From: Monilinia fructicola
Lineage: Eukaryota > Ascomycota > Leotiomycetes > Helotiales > Sclerotiniaceae
Length of the DNA stretch: 64,000 nt
Direction of reading: 5' to 3'
NCBI GenBank assembly: GCA_008692225.1
Contig: VICG01000016.1
Coordinates: 124,001-188,000 of the forward strand
Positions 23,870 through 37,785 of this stretch are shown here, in pieces. The notes under the pieces were generated by a model. The model made no database searches and was not told where the DNA came from. It was given only the letters and a program-made list of their open reading frames with translations. A program made the position numbers and the translations under genes. Each line of letters begins with the position of its first letter. Position 1 is the stretch's first letter.

Positions 23870-24480
23870 TATGACTTTTTAGAGTTTTCATTGTAGATTC
23901 CTTATATTGATATCAATGCTCTTTAAAGATCTTAAGTTTTTACGATTTTTCTTATAAAGAGTGATATAGAATTATAAAACTATAATTTCTAGGTTTGAGT
24001 TTCTATATAAATCATATACAAAATTCAAACTTTAAAAAAGGATATATTATTTTTGAATATTAAAATAATTAAAAATTCTTGAAAAAAATTAGGAAAATCT
24101 ATAAATTAATATGTAACAAATAAACTATTAGAATTATATATTATAATTTATTATTACTAAATAATATAAAATTTAAAGAGTTTTATATAAAATTTTATTA
24201 GGAAAGAATAAGAATCCTATATTAAATAAAAATAATAAATAATAAATTCGACTCGAACTAATCTTAGTATTCTATAAAAATCTATAGACGTTTTATTTTT
24301 TTAAAAGTTTTAATTTGTTATATAATTTATATATAAATAGAAAATTAGAACTCTAATTTCCTATAATTCTTTACTACCCTTTATTAAAAAATCGTAAATA
24401 TTTTAAATTCGTATAATTTATCAATTTATTAATTTTTATATAGTAAATCCCCCTTTTTAATTTTTAATCAAAACTTTAAA
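23870..24480. other. AT-rich (RIP-like) block, unidentified
   Basis: Very AT-rich sequence crowded with TA and stop codons in every frame, directly left of the recognisable transposon end. It may be more of the same element or another repeat mutated beyond recognition. Confidence 0.5.
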
Positions 24481-24898
24481 ATAATTAACTTGGAAGAAAA
24501 TCGATTCTTAAATTGTATAGGATTTTAAGATTAAAGTAAAAAAGTTTTAAATTTGTTAAAGTTCTTTATTTAATGACTAAAAATATTCTAATACTATATA
24601 CTTAATTAATATTTAAGAAAGTTATAAAGATTTTCTAAAGGGTAAAAGTTAATATTTAATAGCAAAAGATAGAAGGAGGGATGTATAGAAAAGACGATTA
24701 AAAAATTAATATCTTATTAAGATATAAAAATTAAAAGGTTTTATAGCTTTATTTTATTATTATATTATTTTATATATAAAACTATATTCTAGCTTAATAT
24801 CTTATAAATTCGAATTATTATAAATTTTGAAATTGGCTATGTATAATTATTTAAAAAGGTATAATATATAGGAACGTGTATAATATAGGGAGCTCGAT
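24480..24898 (+). mobile_element. Terminal fragment of a Fot1/pogo-type transposon, RIP-degraded
   Basis: The right end, with AGCTCGAT before TA at 24899-24900, is a mutated version of the terminal repeat of the complete element at 39694-41882. Homology to the reverse complement of that element's left 500 bases runs inward, for example ATCTTATAAATTCGAATTAT and AATATTCTAATACTATA. The matching left terminus is not visible, so the copy is truncated or unrecognisable there. Confidence 0.7.
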
Positions 24899-24900
24899 TA

Positions 24901-27900
24901 TATACTAACCGCCGTATTAGATCCACTAGATCCTTAATACGCGACATCGTTTTATGATAGTATACTAATCCCAACACTAGTGAGGTGTAATTAAAAGCTT
25001 GGTATAATCTATAAGAGTAATCAGTTGATTATTGTATAGCTATTAACCTTGTAATAAAACAATAATAGAGCAACAGAGTAACAGACAATAACCCAATAAC
25101 GAGTCCGCCACTTTACAAACAAAAATAGACACCCTACGATCCTACGAAAAGCAACAAAAAAACACACAGAAAAAGAATAAATCAAAAACCTCTCTTTTCT
25201 TCCCTCCCTCCCTTCTAACAACCATCAAAATATCGATATCCCGAAAAAGCCAAAACCAATAGATGTATATACTCAAGCCACTCTAGCCGTAGACATCAAC
25301 CACACTTTCCACAAAAACTCGGTCATCCGATCAGAATCCTTGTACCTCTAGATCCCGCCGATCATATCCATAAGCTATTATGAAACGACGACGAGAGTCT
25401 CCAGACAGCGAAACCCAGATGGGAATTTCGACGCGATGCGATGCGATGCGATGCGATAGGAAGGACATCCGAGAGTACGAAAGATACAGCAACATGCCAT
25501 ATTTCCAACATGGCGGGCGGATTGCTATACAGATGATGGCATAATTCGGCATGCATAATCTGGCAATCGCTAGACGTTGGGGCACATGGCATGCGACGCG
25601 GTGTGAACGCTGACACAGCACATGTTTATCGTGAGCGCGATCAGTTGTTAAGCTTGGTAGAACTATAGGATTATCCAGCTGAGCTTGATTATTCAAGCAT
25701 GTTGCGACACACCGGCTTATTGGAGTGTATTGCCCTGTTCGAGCGTCTTCGGGAAGATTATAAGTTCGCGAGGTTATACCATCGTCGACGTCGTCGTTGT
25801 GAGTATTAGTATCGGAGCTAGCTTTGCAGAATTTGAAGGGGTAAATACGTGAGTCAGGAAAGAATGGGGGCGGCGGGGCGGTTTCGAAAGAGAGGGACGA
25901 AAGCGAAGGAGAAAAAGCAATTCTGTGATCAACGCACAAAATGAAATGGAATAATTTACTTTGACGAATCGGACAACTCCTTGTGAGGAAAACAATGATG
26001 ATATTGACGGTGTGGGAGTGAAGTTGATAATGTTCAAGTGAAGTGAAATTGAAGAATTCAAATAGGATTCAAAATGGCATGCTGGTATTTCGAAGCCAAT
26101 ATGATAAGGTTCGTACTTGGAACTCATACAGGATTCGGGGAATCTTTCAACAGGGACGTTTCAATGCTCCTGCCACCTACACTAGTAGAATATACGCTAT
26201 GATGGGAGTAGAGGGGATTCTGCAATTCCATGGCAATATGGCATGAAAGCGGTACTCTGGGGAAGAGAAGGGAAGGGAGAGTGGATGGATCGATAGATGT
26301 GATGTAATGCAATATGATATAAGAACCACCGTCCAAACCAGATGAATCAACAGATCATAACCTTTGCGCGAAATATGGTGAGGAGTCAACGGAGGGCAGA
26401 TGATGGATGCAATGCGAAAGAAAGAACACCTCGTACTTTCCAATCGGCACGCATCAGCATCATCACACAAGCGGTAAATGAATGGATGGAGACGAACGGT
26501 AGATATCGGGATGGGAAGTGAGGACCGCTGCGGAGATGGGAAGAGGGATGGGGGATGCGGATATGGGTTGTGGATGATGCATTTTTGTTTGAGAGGATGG
26601 GGGAAGGTGGTATTTATTGATGGGATGGGGGGAGTGATTAATTTGGGCCGAGGATTTCCAAAGACAAAGAGGATTGCTAGCATCTGATCTAGTTAGGATA
26701 TAGCAGATACTGGGACGGACGGACGACAGACACATTGGCAGTAATCTGGCATAGTCGAAAACCATTCGTACTGGCTGATTTGTTGAGGTACCATGTTATT
26801 TGAAGTAGAAGGATTCCAAGCAGGTAAGGCGATCAGGATCAGTTACCATTAATGCCGAGCGATCAGCGGGGCGTAAAGCGGAGGGACTCGGCTTGTGGGT
26901 TGAGTACACGGGATTGTGTGCTGAGGCTCTGATGAGAAATCTGGCGGGGGGAGACAGCATGGCGTGAGGGGGGAAGATCCAGGAGCGGCGGGTGCGCCGA
27001 AGATATTAGGGTGGGAGTTTGCTAGGATGAATTTTTCTTCAGGAGACGTCGTGGTGGAAGGGTTGGGGGACCATTGGATGTGATCTGCGGGGAGGGAGGG
27101 AAGGGAAGCAGTTGTTGTAGATGGTTGGGTGGAGAAGATTTTTTGTTCTTTAAAGGAGTGGTGTTGGTTTTTATGTGGAGCGGTGTTAAGGGTGCATTTA
27201 CGTGGACCAGAGATAAAGCAATTGCTCGGAACACAGGGACCAGGGGACCGATAATCATGAGAGTCCACGGGTATGGGAGTGATAGAGAGATTCAAATCAA
27301 TTGAGGGACTGAAATTGTTCATTGGTGATAATTTTGGCTTCTTTTTATAGAAGAAAGATGTGCACGAAGGAAGTGATGACAATGACAATGACAATGTACG
27401 TTTGAGAGACGAATGGGATTCAGTTCAGGGCTGGCTGCAGGAAGCGGTGAGTGTTCGACGTGTTGGCATCGAGTAGAGAGAGGATTGCAAAGAGAACTCG
27501 GGACATGAGACTTTGTTCCGAGTTTCTGCTGGGTGTAGAACGGAAGGTTACGAGGACCGAGGAGAAGAGGAGGAGTGTTAGAGATAGTCGCAGTCAAGGG
27601 ATTGAATAGATATTCCATTGCCAGCGTCAAATAAGCCACCAACGTTACTTAAAGGGATGACTGAACGTGGTGGGACAGCGTCATTGAGCAATGAGATCAT
27701 GCTAGATAGAAATTTAGGATGCCCAGCAGCAGTAACACCCTCCTCCCTCCCTCCCTGAAGCAAAACAAAAACACCCGCACCCGCACCCGCACTCCACTCC
27801 AACAACAACAACAACAACAACAGAAATCCCCCTTCCACCCCACAGAATCAACATCACAGCACCATACTCTCTCTAACCACAAAAGTCCCTCTTAACTCTT

Positions 27901-27945
27901 GATGTAATATATAAACATATATATATATATATATAAACTTTGTAG

Positions 27946-27979
<34 letters not shown>

Positions 27980-28981
27980 ACATCACTAGATGATCAATAA
28001 TACCAATATTCCAAATCATCATCCAATTTCATCAAAAAGTTGCTTTCCCCAAGCGAAGATTCAACTACGCAGATATTTTTGCTGTATGAAATATCAAGCT
28101 GGAGGGAGGGATTGATAAGTAGTAGTAGTAATAGTAGTAGTAGTAGTAGTAGTAGGTACTGACTACTTACTTACTTGTACGCGCTTGTATTGGATATTCC
28201 GCGACAGCAAGGACAACAAGAACAACAATATCAAACCACAACCAAACACAAATACAATCACAATCACCCAAAACATAACTTCAGAATACTTTGAACATTT
28301 GATATTTGCTCATCATATCTAATACATCTTTCTTTCATCTCTTATCTCCAACTCCACACCATTCCCCTCACCCCTCTTTCAGTTTATTCACACAAATCCC
28401 CATCCCCATGCCCATGCCCATGCCCTTCTTCCCCTCTCCTTAGACACTGCAATGCAATGCAATGCAATGCAACCCCTCCCCTCTCCACATCATCAAACCA
28501 GGGTAGGGTATTCATACATAAATACATAAAAGTTCCACTCTAGGTCCTACTATCAACCATCAACCCAATACAATATGTACAATCAATCAATCAACCATCC
28601 ATTCATTTCTCTCTCTCATACGCCTTTTTTTCATCATCTGAAATAAGAGTCCTGATATCTTCATCCCTTCAAAGAAGAAAAATCAATCAGACTTTCTTCC
28701 CTCCCCTCCTCTCCCCTTCCAATCCATTATCAAATATCTCAAATTATGAGAAGGAATGGATATTAAGAATCCAAAGAATAAACGCCATTCCATGATCTTC
28801 ATCTCAATCATCTCATATAAGTTGTTCAAGCTTTGACAACTCCAAAAATAGAGAAATAGAAAAAAAAGTATCATCCAAGGTATCATCGCTGCGATCAAAA
28901 AAACAGACAAGAAAAAAAAAACGCTCAAAACAAATACACAATCTTCATCTCTTCGATAATTTTGTCAGCTTCTCTTGGAAA
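24901..28981. other. 4-kb region without a supported gene
   Basis: Frames such as 25331-25939 and 26849-27394 (minus) are rich in Ser, Pro and His from biased composition and have no motif or conserved start context. The region holds GCGAT tandem copies near 25436, and CCGCAC, AAC, AT, AGT and CAATG microsatellites between 27770 and 28480. The part next to 28982 probably contains the 3' UTR of the gene to its right. Confidence 0.45.
27770..28160. repeat. Microsatellite cluster (CCGCAC, AAC, AT and AGT tracts)
   Basis: Short pure tracts follow one another: CCGCAC near 27777-27792, AAC at 27801-27822 and 27949-27978, AT at 27915-27935 and AGT at 28118-28155. Confidence 0.8.
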
Positions 28982-31232
28982 TCAGAGAAAACCTCCTTCA
29001 CCACCAAAAACTCCCATTTGTCGAAATCCACCAGCACATCTCTTGCTCATATCCCTCTCCAAGGTTTGACCATCCCCACCTCTCAAACTTAATCCATTAC
29101 TGCTGCTTCTTAGACCTCTTCTTTCTTCAAATACACCTTCGGTGAATTCTACTGAACTCTCAAGTCCATAATCACTTACACTACCACGTCGTGAATCATC
29201 TCTCTCTTTGAAACTATCACCTCTTCCTGAATTGGAACTTGCATTTGTTTGAACCAAAAGAAGTGAGCTAGTTGAACTTAATCTCCTAGCAAATTCGTGA
29301 AATGAAAGTCGTTTGGTAGATATACTACTTCTCCTATCATCCCTTTCAGCTTTACTTGAGATTGGGCCGGTATTTCCACTACCACCACTACCACCATCTT
29401 TTGAAGTTGGTACCGCCGTAGTTGAAATTGATCTTGGAGGTAATGCTAAAGAAGATGGTCGACTATTCCTTCTCATATGAGTTGATGTGGTACCAGTTCT
29501 TGGGCGAAGACCATTGGTAGTTGAGGAGAAACTTTGATTAGTTGAACTGGATCCACTATGAAGCGCATTCATAGCATCTCGATTCATAAATGGGATGGGA
29601 CTTGTTGGTGAGATAGGTCTGGAGTTAGAGCTTGATGTCTGTGTTTGTCTTCCAGCTATATAATCCAACGCTCTCTGTGCAGGGGTAGGCATAAGTACAT
29701 CATGACTATCCAGTTGTTCTGAAAATCTCAAACCTGGATCTTCATTATCTGATTCCTCTGATTCTTCCTCAAGTTCCCACCCAGGTTTATATTTTCCATA
29801 GCTGTCGGTTGCTGAAGTGGCTGATCTCTGTAATACTCTTGCATCATTTTCTCTCATGATCGCTTCGAATCTTGCAATGCTACTAATCTTCTCTTCATCT
29901 TTATCTTGCAACCTCTCACTTCCCGGGATACATCTCATTTGAAATGCTCGATCCAAAATGGTTTCTCTTGGTCCAGGCGATGTGGTACTGGCTGAAGGAA
30001 GGGAAGGGCCAATGGCTGATGCGATACTATTACTTCCCCTAGTGTGATGAGACAAGGCTGAAGATCGTCCTTGTGCCGATGTCCAACCTTCAATAAAATT
30101 ATCATAACCAGAGACCGAAACAGGGGATGGCAGATCGTTAGGTAGAGTTGTATTATTGTAATTTTGTGAATGAGTTGACGTGAAGGCCATGGGTGGATGT
30201 GATGAGCTTGCTTGCGATGACAGATCTGATCGATGAGAACGAATACTGGGAGAAGGTGATATTAAAGCGGAAGGGCGTTCTCTTTGAGTTTGCGCGTATT
30301 GATTGATTGATTGAAGCGGTAATCGAGGTTGTGGTTCTTGTTTACCATTTTGAGATGAGGGTCTTGGTTCTCTTGGTGAAAATGGATTGGTAAAAGATGT
30401 GAATATTGGACTCAAAGGACTCATTGGACTCATGGGACTCATGGGAGTTTCTTCAACATCATCGACTTGTTGCAATCTGGGTTTGATGGTAATTTGCCAA
30501 TCGTAAATGTTATTTCGATCCTCGGGAACTGATCGAAATAAAAGAGTATCTGCCCATTGAGCGTCCTTATTTGAAGTTAATCCACCGGTTCGACTTGATC
30601 TTCTCTTTCGTTGTTTCTCCGAGATTGAATCTGGTTTCAATTCTAACATGAGTGTAGGAAGTGGTGTGTAGCTTGTTTCTTGTGCGATAATGAACGAATT
30701 TCACAAGATTTGAAAGCAGATATAGGGTGTTGTGCAATATATTCCCAATCTCCCTAGAGGAACGATGAGAAGTTAGTTCTGATGGCTTGAAGGATATTTC
30801 TGGCATCTTGAGGTGTTGAAAGAGACAGCCAGTGACTTTGACTTCTACTGCCACTTCCAAACCAGACTCTTTCTCTTCTCTTCTTTTCTTACCTTTGCTT
30901 TATATATTGAAATGAATAATCCATCTTCTGATGATTTCCCTAAATCTGCCAAACTTGGTTTTGATAAAGTAGGTTTGATTGATTTTCCTTTCTTGGAATT
31001 CGACTTTTCGAGGATATCGGTTTGTGTATGTAAATGTGCTCCGGTACCAAGGACAACATATCTAGTCTATTGAGATTGGCGGAAAAGTGTTGGTTAGACC
31101 AATAGATTCAAGAATAGAATAGAGTCACAGAATGAAAGATTCTAGAAGATTGAGATTTACCTTCCATAATGCTCTTCCAATAATTGTACCTCTTTCAGGT
31201 GGTACCAACATTAATCCTTCAATCAGAATCAT
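28982..31232 (-). CDS. PH-like domain protein with long disordered Ser-rich tail, frameshifted as read
   Basis: Three exons on the minus strand: 31161-31232, 30893-31066 and 28982-30753, with GT-AG introns of 94 and 139 nt. Exons 1 and 2 plus the start of exon 3 read as a PH-like fold: GRALWK then TRYVVLGT, LFISIYKAK, and DWEYIAQHPISAFKSCEI. Frame is then lost at 30663-30672 in an ACACAC run and resumes as PLPTLMLELKPD, continuing open to 28982. Removing two bases would give 671 residues. The tail carries MSP/SPR proline-directed sites, RRxS-type basic sites and acidic patches, suggesting a phosphoregulated scaffold. The start at 31232 follows a CT-rich leader; a second Met eight codons on (at 31211) is possible. 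Membrane binding is inferred only from the PH resemblance. Confidence 0.65.
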
Positions 31233-31244
31233 GATTGACGAGAT

Positions 31245-31400
31245 AAGGGAGGGGAAGGAGGAGAGGACAGGGGAGAGGAGGGGAGAGGAGAGGAGAGGAA
31301 GATGAGAAGAAGGATGAGGATGAGAAGATTGAATACGAGAGGTAGAAGAAGAGGAAGAGGAAGGGGAAGAAGTATAAGAAGTATAAGCAGGATAAGAAGG
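31245..31400 (-). promoter_or_regulatory. Polypyrimidine leader or promoter tract
   Basis: Plus-strand GGGGAGAGG-type repeats make a 150-base CT-rich tract on the minus strand just upstream of the first exon at 31232. This is typical of fungal core promoters and 5' UTRs. Confidence 0.5.
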
Positions 31401-31796
31401 ATAAAAGAGATTTATTTTTGTAAATAAATTAAATCCTTTCAAAGAAGTGGTCGAATCAAGAATGAATGAACGAATGAATGAATCAATGAATGAATCAATG
31501 AATGAATCAATGCGACAAGACAAATCAATCAAGGGAAGAAGTTGTGGTAGAGGTGTGGAGGAGATTAATATATTTATTATTAAGTAGTTGTCGTATTAAA
31601 CATGATAAATCGATATATCAATTAAAGAAAAGCCCTGGAGATTAATTATCTTTGATCCAAATTGAGAGGGTTGAAGAGGGTTGAAGATGGTTGAGAGATT
31701 GTATTATTGTATTTTCTCTTTGATTGAGAAGTTGTTGGAATGGAAGTGAAGGTGGAAGTCAAAGTCGAAAAAGGTTGTGTAGTTGTAGATGTAAAG

Positions 31797-32012
31797 TGGT
31801 TGTGGTTGTGGTTGTGGTTGTGGTTGTGGTTGTGGTGGTGTGTTGTGTTGTTGTTGTTGTAGTTGTATATAATTAGTTAGATCGAAGGTTGTTGATGGTT
31901 GATGGATGATGGTTGATTATATATAATAGTGATAATAATAATAACAATAATAATAATAACAATAACAATAACAATAATAACAATAATAACAATAATAATA
32001 ATAGTAATAGTA
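31797..32012. repeat. GTGGTT and AAT/AAC microsatellites
   Basis: TGTGGT hexamers at about 31797-31835 are followed by GTT runs and, at 31931-32010, interrupted AAT/AAC trinucleotides. Confidence 0.8.
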
Positions 32013-32279
32013 AAATATTTTACTTGTAAAATAGTCAAGTAACCCTTTTCACTTGATGAATTTAGTTTAATCTGATCTGATCTAATCTAACCTGGTCTAG
32101 TCTGATCTGGTCTTTTTGATTTTTATATTCAAATTTGGTAATATTCAATGATTGTTTAATTGATGAAGCTAAAGGATCAAGTTGACTTTTCTTCTCAAGA
32201 AGATAATCTCTTATCGAAGGGTCGAAGGTTTGAAGATAATACAGTGTAGATACAGTCTAGGGGTACTAGATGTCTAACC

Positions 32280-34680
32280 TAGAATGACTAGTCGGTGGGA
32301 AATAATAATAATAATAAATAAATTAAAAATATTAATTAAAATAAATTTATACATCTATTAATAATACTATCATAATATATACTTATTATTAATAAAAGAG
32401 AAGAAGAATAAATATTTTTTTAATTAATTAAAATTAAATAGAATATAATAATAGAATAAATATTATATATATATATATATTTATTTATTCTTTATACGTA
32501 TATATACCTCGTATATATACTATATATTTTTATAAGTAGATAGTTCTATAGAGAGAAATATATATATAATAAATATATACTAGAGAGATATATACTTAGA
32601 TAAATACTAGATTTAATATATAAGATATATTAAATTACTTATTATTATTTACTTACTTTACTTATTAAGTAAGGTATTATTTTTTTATTTAAATAAATAG
32701 CATCTAAGAAATATAAAAAGAATATCCTTTATTCTTTAATTCTTTTTTTCTTTCTTTCCTTCTTTCTTTTCTTCTCTTCCTTCCTATTTCCTCCTTCTCT
32801 TTTACAACTACAAAACGAATAAATCCCTTTCCTTCATCTGAATCATTTGTCTAAATGATTGAAGATCCAAAAAGGTTAAAAACCATTCAAATCTTACGAT
32901 TAAGTTCTACCAAGAAGATGATGAGATAGGTACAGCAGGTAACAGTAACACATACAGACAGGTACGGTACGGTACTAGTACAGGACTTTACGGAAAAAAG
33001 AGTGGGGAAGTCTCAAGTGGAGTTATGGAGTGGATGAAGGGAGAGAATAGTAAGTAAGAGGAAGGGGATGGGTTTGAAGAGAATGGAATAACGAAAATGG
33101 ATTTTTAGATGAACTTCGAATGATGATGATGATGATGATGGTTGGAATGTATGAATACGTTGTGTTGGATGGGAGGGAGGAGGAAGAGGGTGTAGATAAA
33201 GGCGATTAATATAAATATAGATATAGATAACCTTATAGATATAAATATAAATATAAATATAAATATAAATATAAATAATATAAATATAAATATAAAAATA
33301 TAAATATAATAAAATATAATATAAATATAAATATAAAATATAAATATATAAAATATAAATATAAATATAAGTATAAGTATACTTCTTTTAAAATATATAG
33401 TAATTTAATTAAAATATTATTATAATAGTATATAATAATTTTCAAAAAGAATATAAAAGAATAAAAACCTTCTTTCTTAATATAAACTAATGTACTCTTT
33501 CCTATTCTAGCTTAGTACTAATATATTTATTTGTTTTTTTATTCATTCCTTTATTTACCTACCTCATAATCAGTCATTCATTTCTTCATTTCCTTCATTT
33601 CTTATCCAACCACTCATTCATCCATCATCCCTTAATCATCATCATCTATCCCAAATCCCAAATTCTAATGAACCCCTAACTAAGAAAACATTCATTCATT
33701 CCTTCATTCCATCATCCAACACCAAGACATTCCTCTACTCCGTACTGGACAGTACTGTGAGACCCTCCCTACCCACCATTCATCATCTCCGCCCACTTCC
33801 TTCCATAGTACTCCATACAATCCAATCCACCCACTCACTTCAACGAATGAAGGCATCGACAGTACTCAACCTGCCATCCAATCACATCACCTCAAACATC
33901 TCCACCTCCTTCTACGGTATCATACTGTACCTTCAATCCACTCAATCCACTTAATCCAACGAATGAAATCCCCACGCCCTTCCATCTGCCAATCCCTTCC
34001 CCTACCACTACCACTACCACTACCACCGGACCAAAAAATGAGAAAATGTTCCTGAGTTATTTATGCGTGGATGTGTAGAACTTTCTTTGCAGAATGTACG
34101 GAGTTCTTAGTAGTAAGATCTTACATCTTGAACCACTATATAATATAATATTATCTAATACATCGTTTAATAATATCGATAGTAATGTTCTTTTCTATAC
34201 TATAGTATAATATAATCAACTACTTGATATTTTATATTATTACTAGTACTTTAATACAATACAATATACTACTTGATTATATTTAATATCCTTTTACTTA
34301 TTCTAATACGATATAATATCCCTTACCGCTAATTTATCTTTCCTTATATACCTACCACGTACTTATCTACCTATCAACAACCTATTAACCTACTAACCTA
34401 TAGCAAAACGAACCGAGCCGAACCGAGCCGATTTATATTAATCGCATACTAATATATCTATCTACCTACTATCTAGTAATTAAGTAACGCTGACTCGAGA
34501 ATCCTATCTAATTTTAATTATATAGTATAATAATTATTACCTCTTTTATATTTTCTAAAATTCCTTATAAAACTTGATACTATAAAGTAATAAGATGAAT
34601 TTATATATGTTAAGATATCTATGGATGTATAAAATAATTCGCAATAGTAAAATCAACCCAGCCTTAAAAATAAAAAAACA
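32280..34680. other. AT-rich blocks and microsatellites, no gene
   Basis: AT-rich stretches (32290-32740, 33200-33540, 34130-34660) alternate with ordinary CT-rich sequence. ATAAAT repeats occupy 33236-33370 and create a spurious Tyr/Leu frame; GAT repeats lie at 33121-33138. I see no terminal repeats here. Confidence 0.5.
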
Positions 34681-36340
34681 TCCTTCTTTAAATGTCTAAA
34701 AGCACTCAAACAAAACCCCCCCTTAAAGCCACGACCCCCTAAAATGCCCAGGATCCCATCACCCGAACCCAGCCCTTTGGAACAATCCATCGGTACTCGT
34801 ACAATTTCTACTTCGTACAGTACTGTGCTACTACTACTGTGCTGCTGCTACTGTACTACTACTACTGTACGTACGTGCGTACGCACACTGCTTCATCGGA
34901 TTTTACTACGTACATACAGAACTAACTGTATTGCCAACAAGGATTCAAACTTAAATCATCCTCTTTCTCCTTGTGGTTGGAATACTACTACTATACACTC
35001 ACTATACACAGTGTACAGTGTCCACGGGTATCTCAATATCTCTTCGCAGACGTCATTCATCTACTTTTACTTACCCGTAAACTTACTTTACCCCTAAACT
35101 TAAAATCTCTTTTCGTCTCTCCTGAATGTGTTTGTAGTATCACGTGGGTTCTGGGTTGTTTTACTTGGAAAGAGAGAGAGAGAGAGAGAGAGATCGTATC
35201 CATGGATGTCTATACTCGTGTTGTTGTAGTATTTGTCTACAACTGGATGAATACCTTGTCTACGAATTACACCTCAAACTCATTCGCTTCCTCTCCAAAC
35301 ACTTCCAATCCATTCACCTCCTCTCACCCATCCATCACTTCAGAATCCCATCTAGAAATTTCCTCAAATTAATCCGACGGTGCTCATACCAAGTAATGTA
35401 ATCATCTCCTACACGGTACACGCAACAATCCATACCCATACATCGAAACCACCCCTCCAAGGCGACCACGCCCAAAATCGCCATGTCTTGCGAGAAAAAA
35501 TGTCAAAAAATTTCAAAGTGCTCGAGGGATCATGCTTGCCCTCTTGGCCTCACCTCGTCACCAATTCGTACCAAACATCGATAAAGAACAAGAGAACCAA
35601 ATGATTGATTGACCAACCTGTAGAACTAATACCGCAATGCCCGCCTATATATATATACGGAGTATACATTACATGCACTACAAATCATATGATATATCCA
35701 CCCATACCATACCATACATACATACATACATACATAAATACATACAGTACCCGTAAAGACTACTACTACTCCCTACACTACATACCCACCCATACCACAG
35801 ATAGATTGTAGTGCCAACAAACACCACCCCCAAAAGCACACTCTCCAAGCCGATCCTACCATCCATCCCCTCAACCCCCTCCTACCTACTGACCTACACT
35901 CACTCACTCGCTCACTCATCTACACCCGCCAATGCAACTACCACCACGCATCCCACCACCCATGCCCGTTCATCCCTCCCAGCATCCCCGTACAGAGTAC
36001 TGACCTCCTCTTCACTCCATCCATATCCATATCCATATCCATATCCATATCCCGTCCCGAGTAGTATCCCGACCCTTCAAACACCGCAAGTACAGTACAA
36101 TACAATTCCAACTAACCGCGTCTACCGTCCGCACGCCCCATCTCATAAGTTACACTGCAAGCTCTCGAGTCTTGACATGTTCTTCCTTGGCTTTGGTCTC
36201 TGTTCCATCTCCTTCGAGATTGGGCGGGGGTGATTTCGCGAAACGGGTTCTTGGGGTGTCTGTTGTTGTTTGATGGGCGGGGAGGGGGGGAGAAGGGGGG
36301 GATATTAGTAGACGATAATGGTTTGGTTTGATTTGGTTAA
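34681..36340. other. Low-complexity intergenic sequence with GTAC-rich palindromes
   Basis: Frames at 34744-35097, 34971-35372 and 35811-36233 are built from ACT, CATA and CCATAT repeats and are not supported. AG repeats lie at 35168-35192 and ATATCC repeats at 36020-36050. A G-rich tract is at 36275-36301. Confidence 0.45.
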
Positions 36341-36653
36341 TGTAACCTCAAGGTTAATTAATATAAAATGATTTTTAGGATTTATTATAAGTTACTGATT
36401 TTTTCTTTCTTTCGTTGTTTCTTATTTTTATCTCAAGTTGTTCTTCTATTGTTTTATATCTATTAAATCTATAACTTTTATCTATAACTTTTATATTCTA
36501 AAACGTCTTATTAATTAAAAGCTAATTAATTTAAAAAATAATATATATAGATTTAAAAAGGAATATAGAAACTGAAATAAAAGTTTATAATTATATTATA
36601 ATAATATTAGAAATTAAAATAATATATAAAATAAGATTAAAGTAAATATAACT

Positions 36654-36908
36654 ACTTGGCGTTGTTTTAGGTCAATGCCGGGCTAAAAATTAATTGAAAA
36701 CGGAATTTATTTTAAAAAATTATAATAAATTAACGAATCAATTAGAAATTATAAATAAAGCTTTATAGTAATATTGAGTTAAAAAATGAACGTTTTTAGT
36801 ATATTTAAATTCTTAAAAATAAAAGTTTTACAATATATAAAAAAGAATTTAAAAGATATACTATTTTGTAGATTTTTAGCCCGGCATAGACCTAAAACAA
36901 CACCAAGT
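36654..36908. mobile_element. 255-bp MITE with about 36-bp terminal inverted repeats
   Basis: The left end (36654-36690, ACTTGGCGTTGTTTTAGG onward through GCCGGGCTAAAAAT) is matched in reverse complement at 36873-36908 with about two differences. The interior is AT-rich and noncoding, consistent with RIP. The target duplication is not clear. Confidence 0.75.
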
Positions 36909-37107
36909 GTATCCTATAGATTATACATTTTCAAAATATAAATTTTCTAAGTTTATTCAACTTTAAATTATTAAAAAATAAATAAATATTATACTAAAAG
37001 CTAAAACTATTTTATATTCTATATAATAGATATATAAATTATATATTCTAAACGTTTTATCAGTTAAAAACTTATTAGTTTTAAAAAACTCTATAAGTAT
37101 ATAAGTA

Positions 37108-37266
37108 TACTAGCACTCGCGGAAAATAAATTTTCAGACTATGGATTCTTCGAATTTTATTACTTAATGGGGGCTAGCCCCCAAACCCCCAATCCTCACT
37201 TCGTTCGAGGCTAATAAAATTCTACGAATCCATAATCTAAAAATTTATTTTTCGCGAGTGCTAGTA
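37108..37266. mobile_element. 159-bp palindromic MITE with arms of about 55 bp
   Basis: TACTAGCACTCGCG at 37108 pairs with CGCGAGTGCTAGTA ending at 37266, and the arms continue complementary to the AATTTTATTA region. The centre of about 45 bases holds a small GC-rich hairpin (GGGGGCTAGCCCCC). TA flanks both sides. The right end is immediately followed by the AAT array. Confidence 0.8.
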
Positions 37267-37267
37267 T

Positions 37268-37687
<420 letters not shown>

Positions 37688-37785
37688 AGTAAAAAACCAT
37701 TTCTTTAATCCTCTATTATTATATATTTTTATATTCTACTTTCTTTATTTTAAAATAAATACTCTTATATTATAAATAAAATTTA

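Noticed and set aside
25331..25939. 202-codon minus-strand frame
   Set aside because: Low-complexity Ser/Pro/His composition, GCGAT repeats inside it, no start context, no motif.
30567..30860. 97-codon minus-strand frame overlapping exon 3 of the PH-like gene
   Set aside because: Different frame from the PH-like segment and crosses its intron; no independent support.
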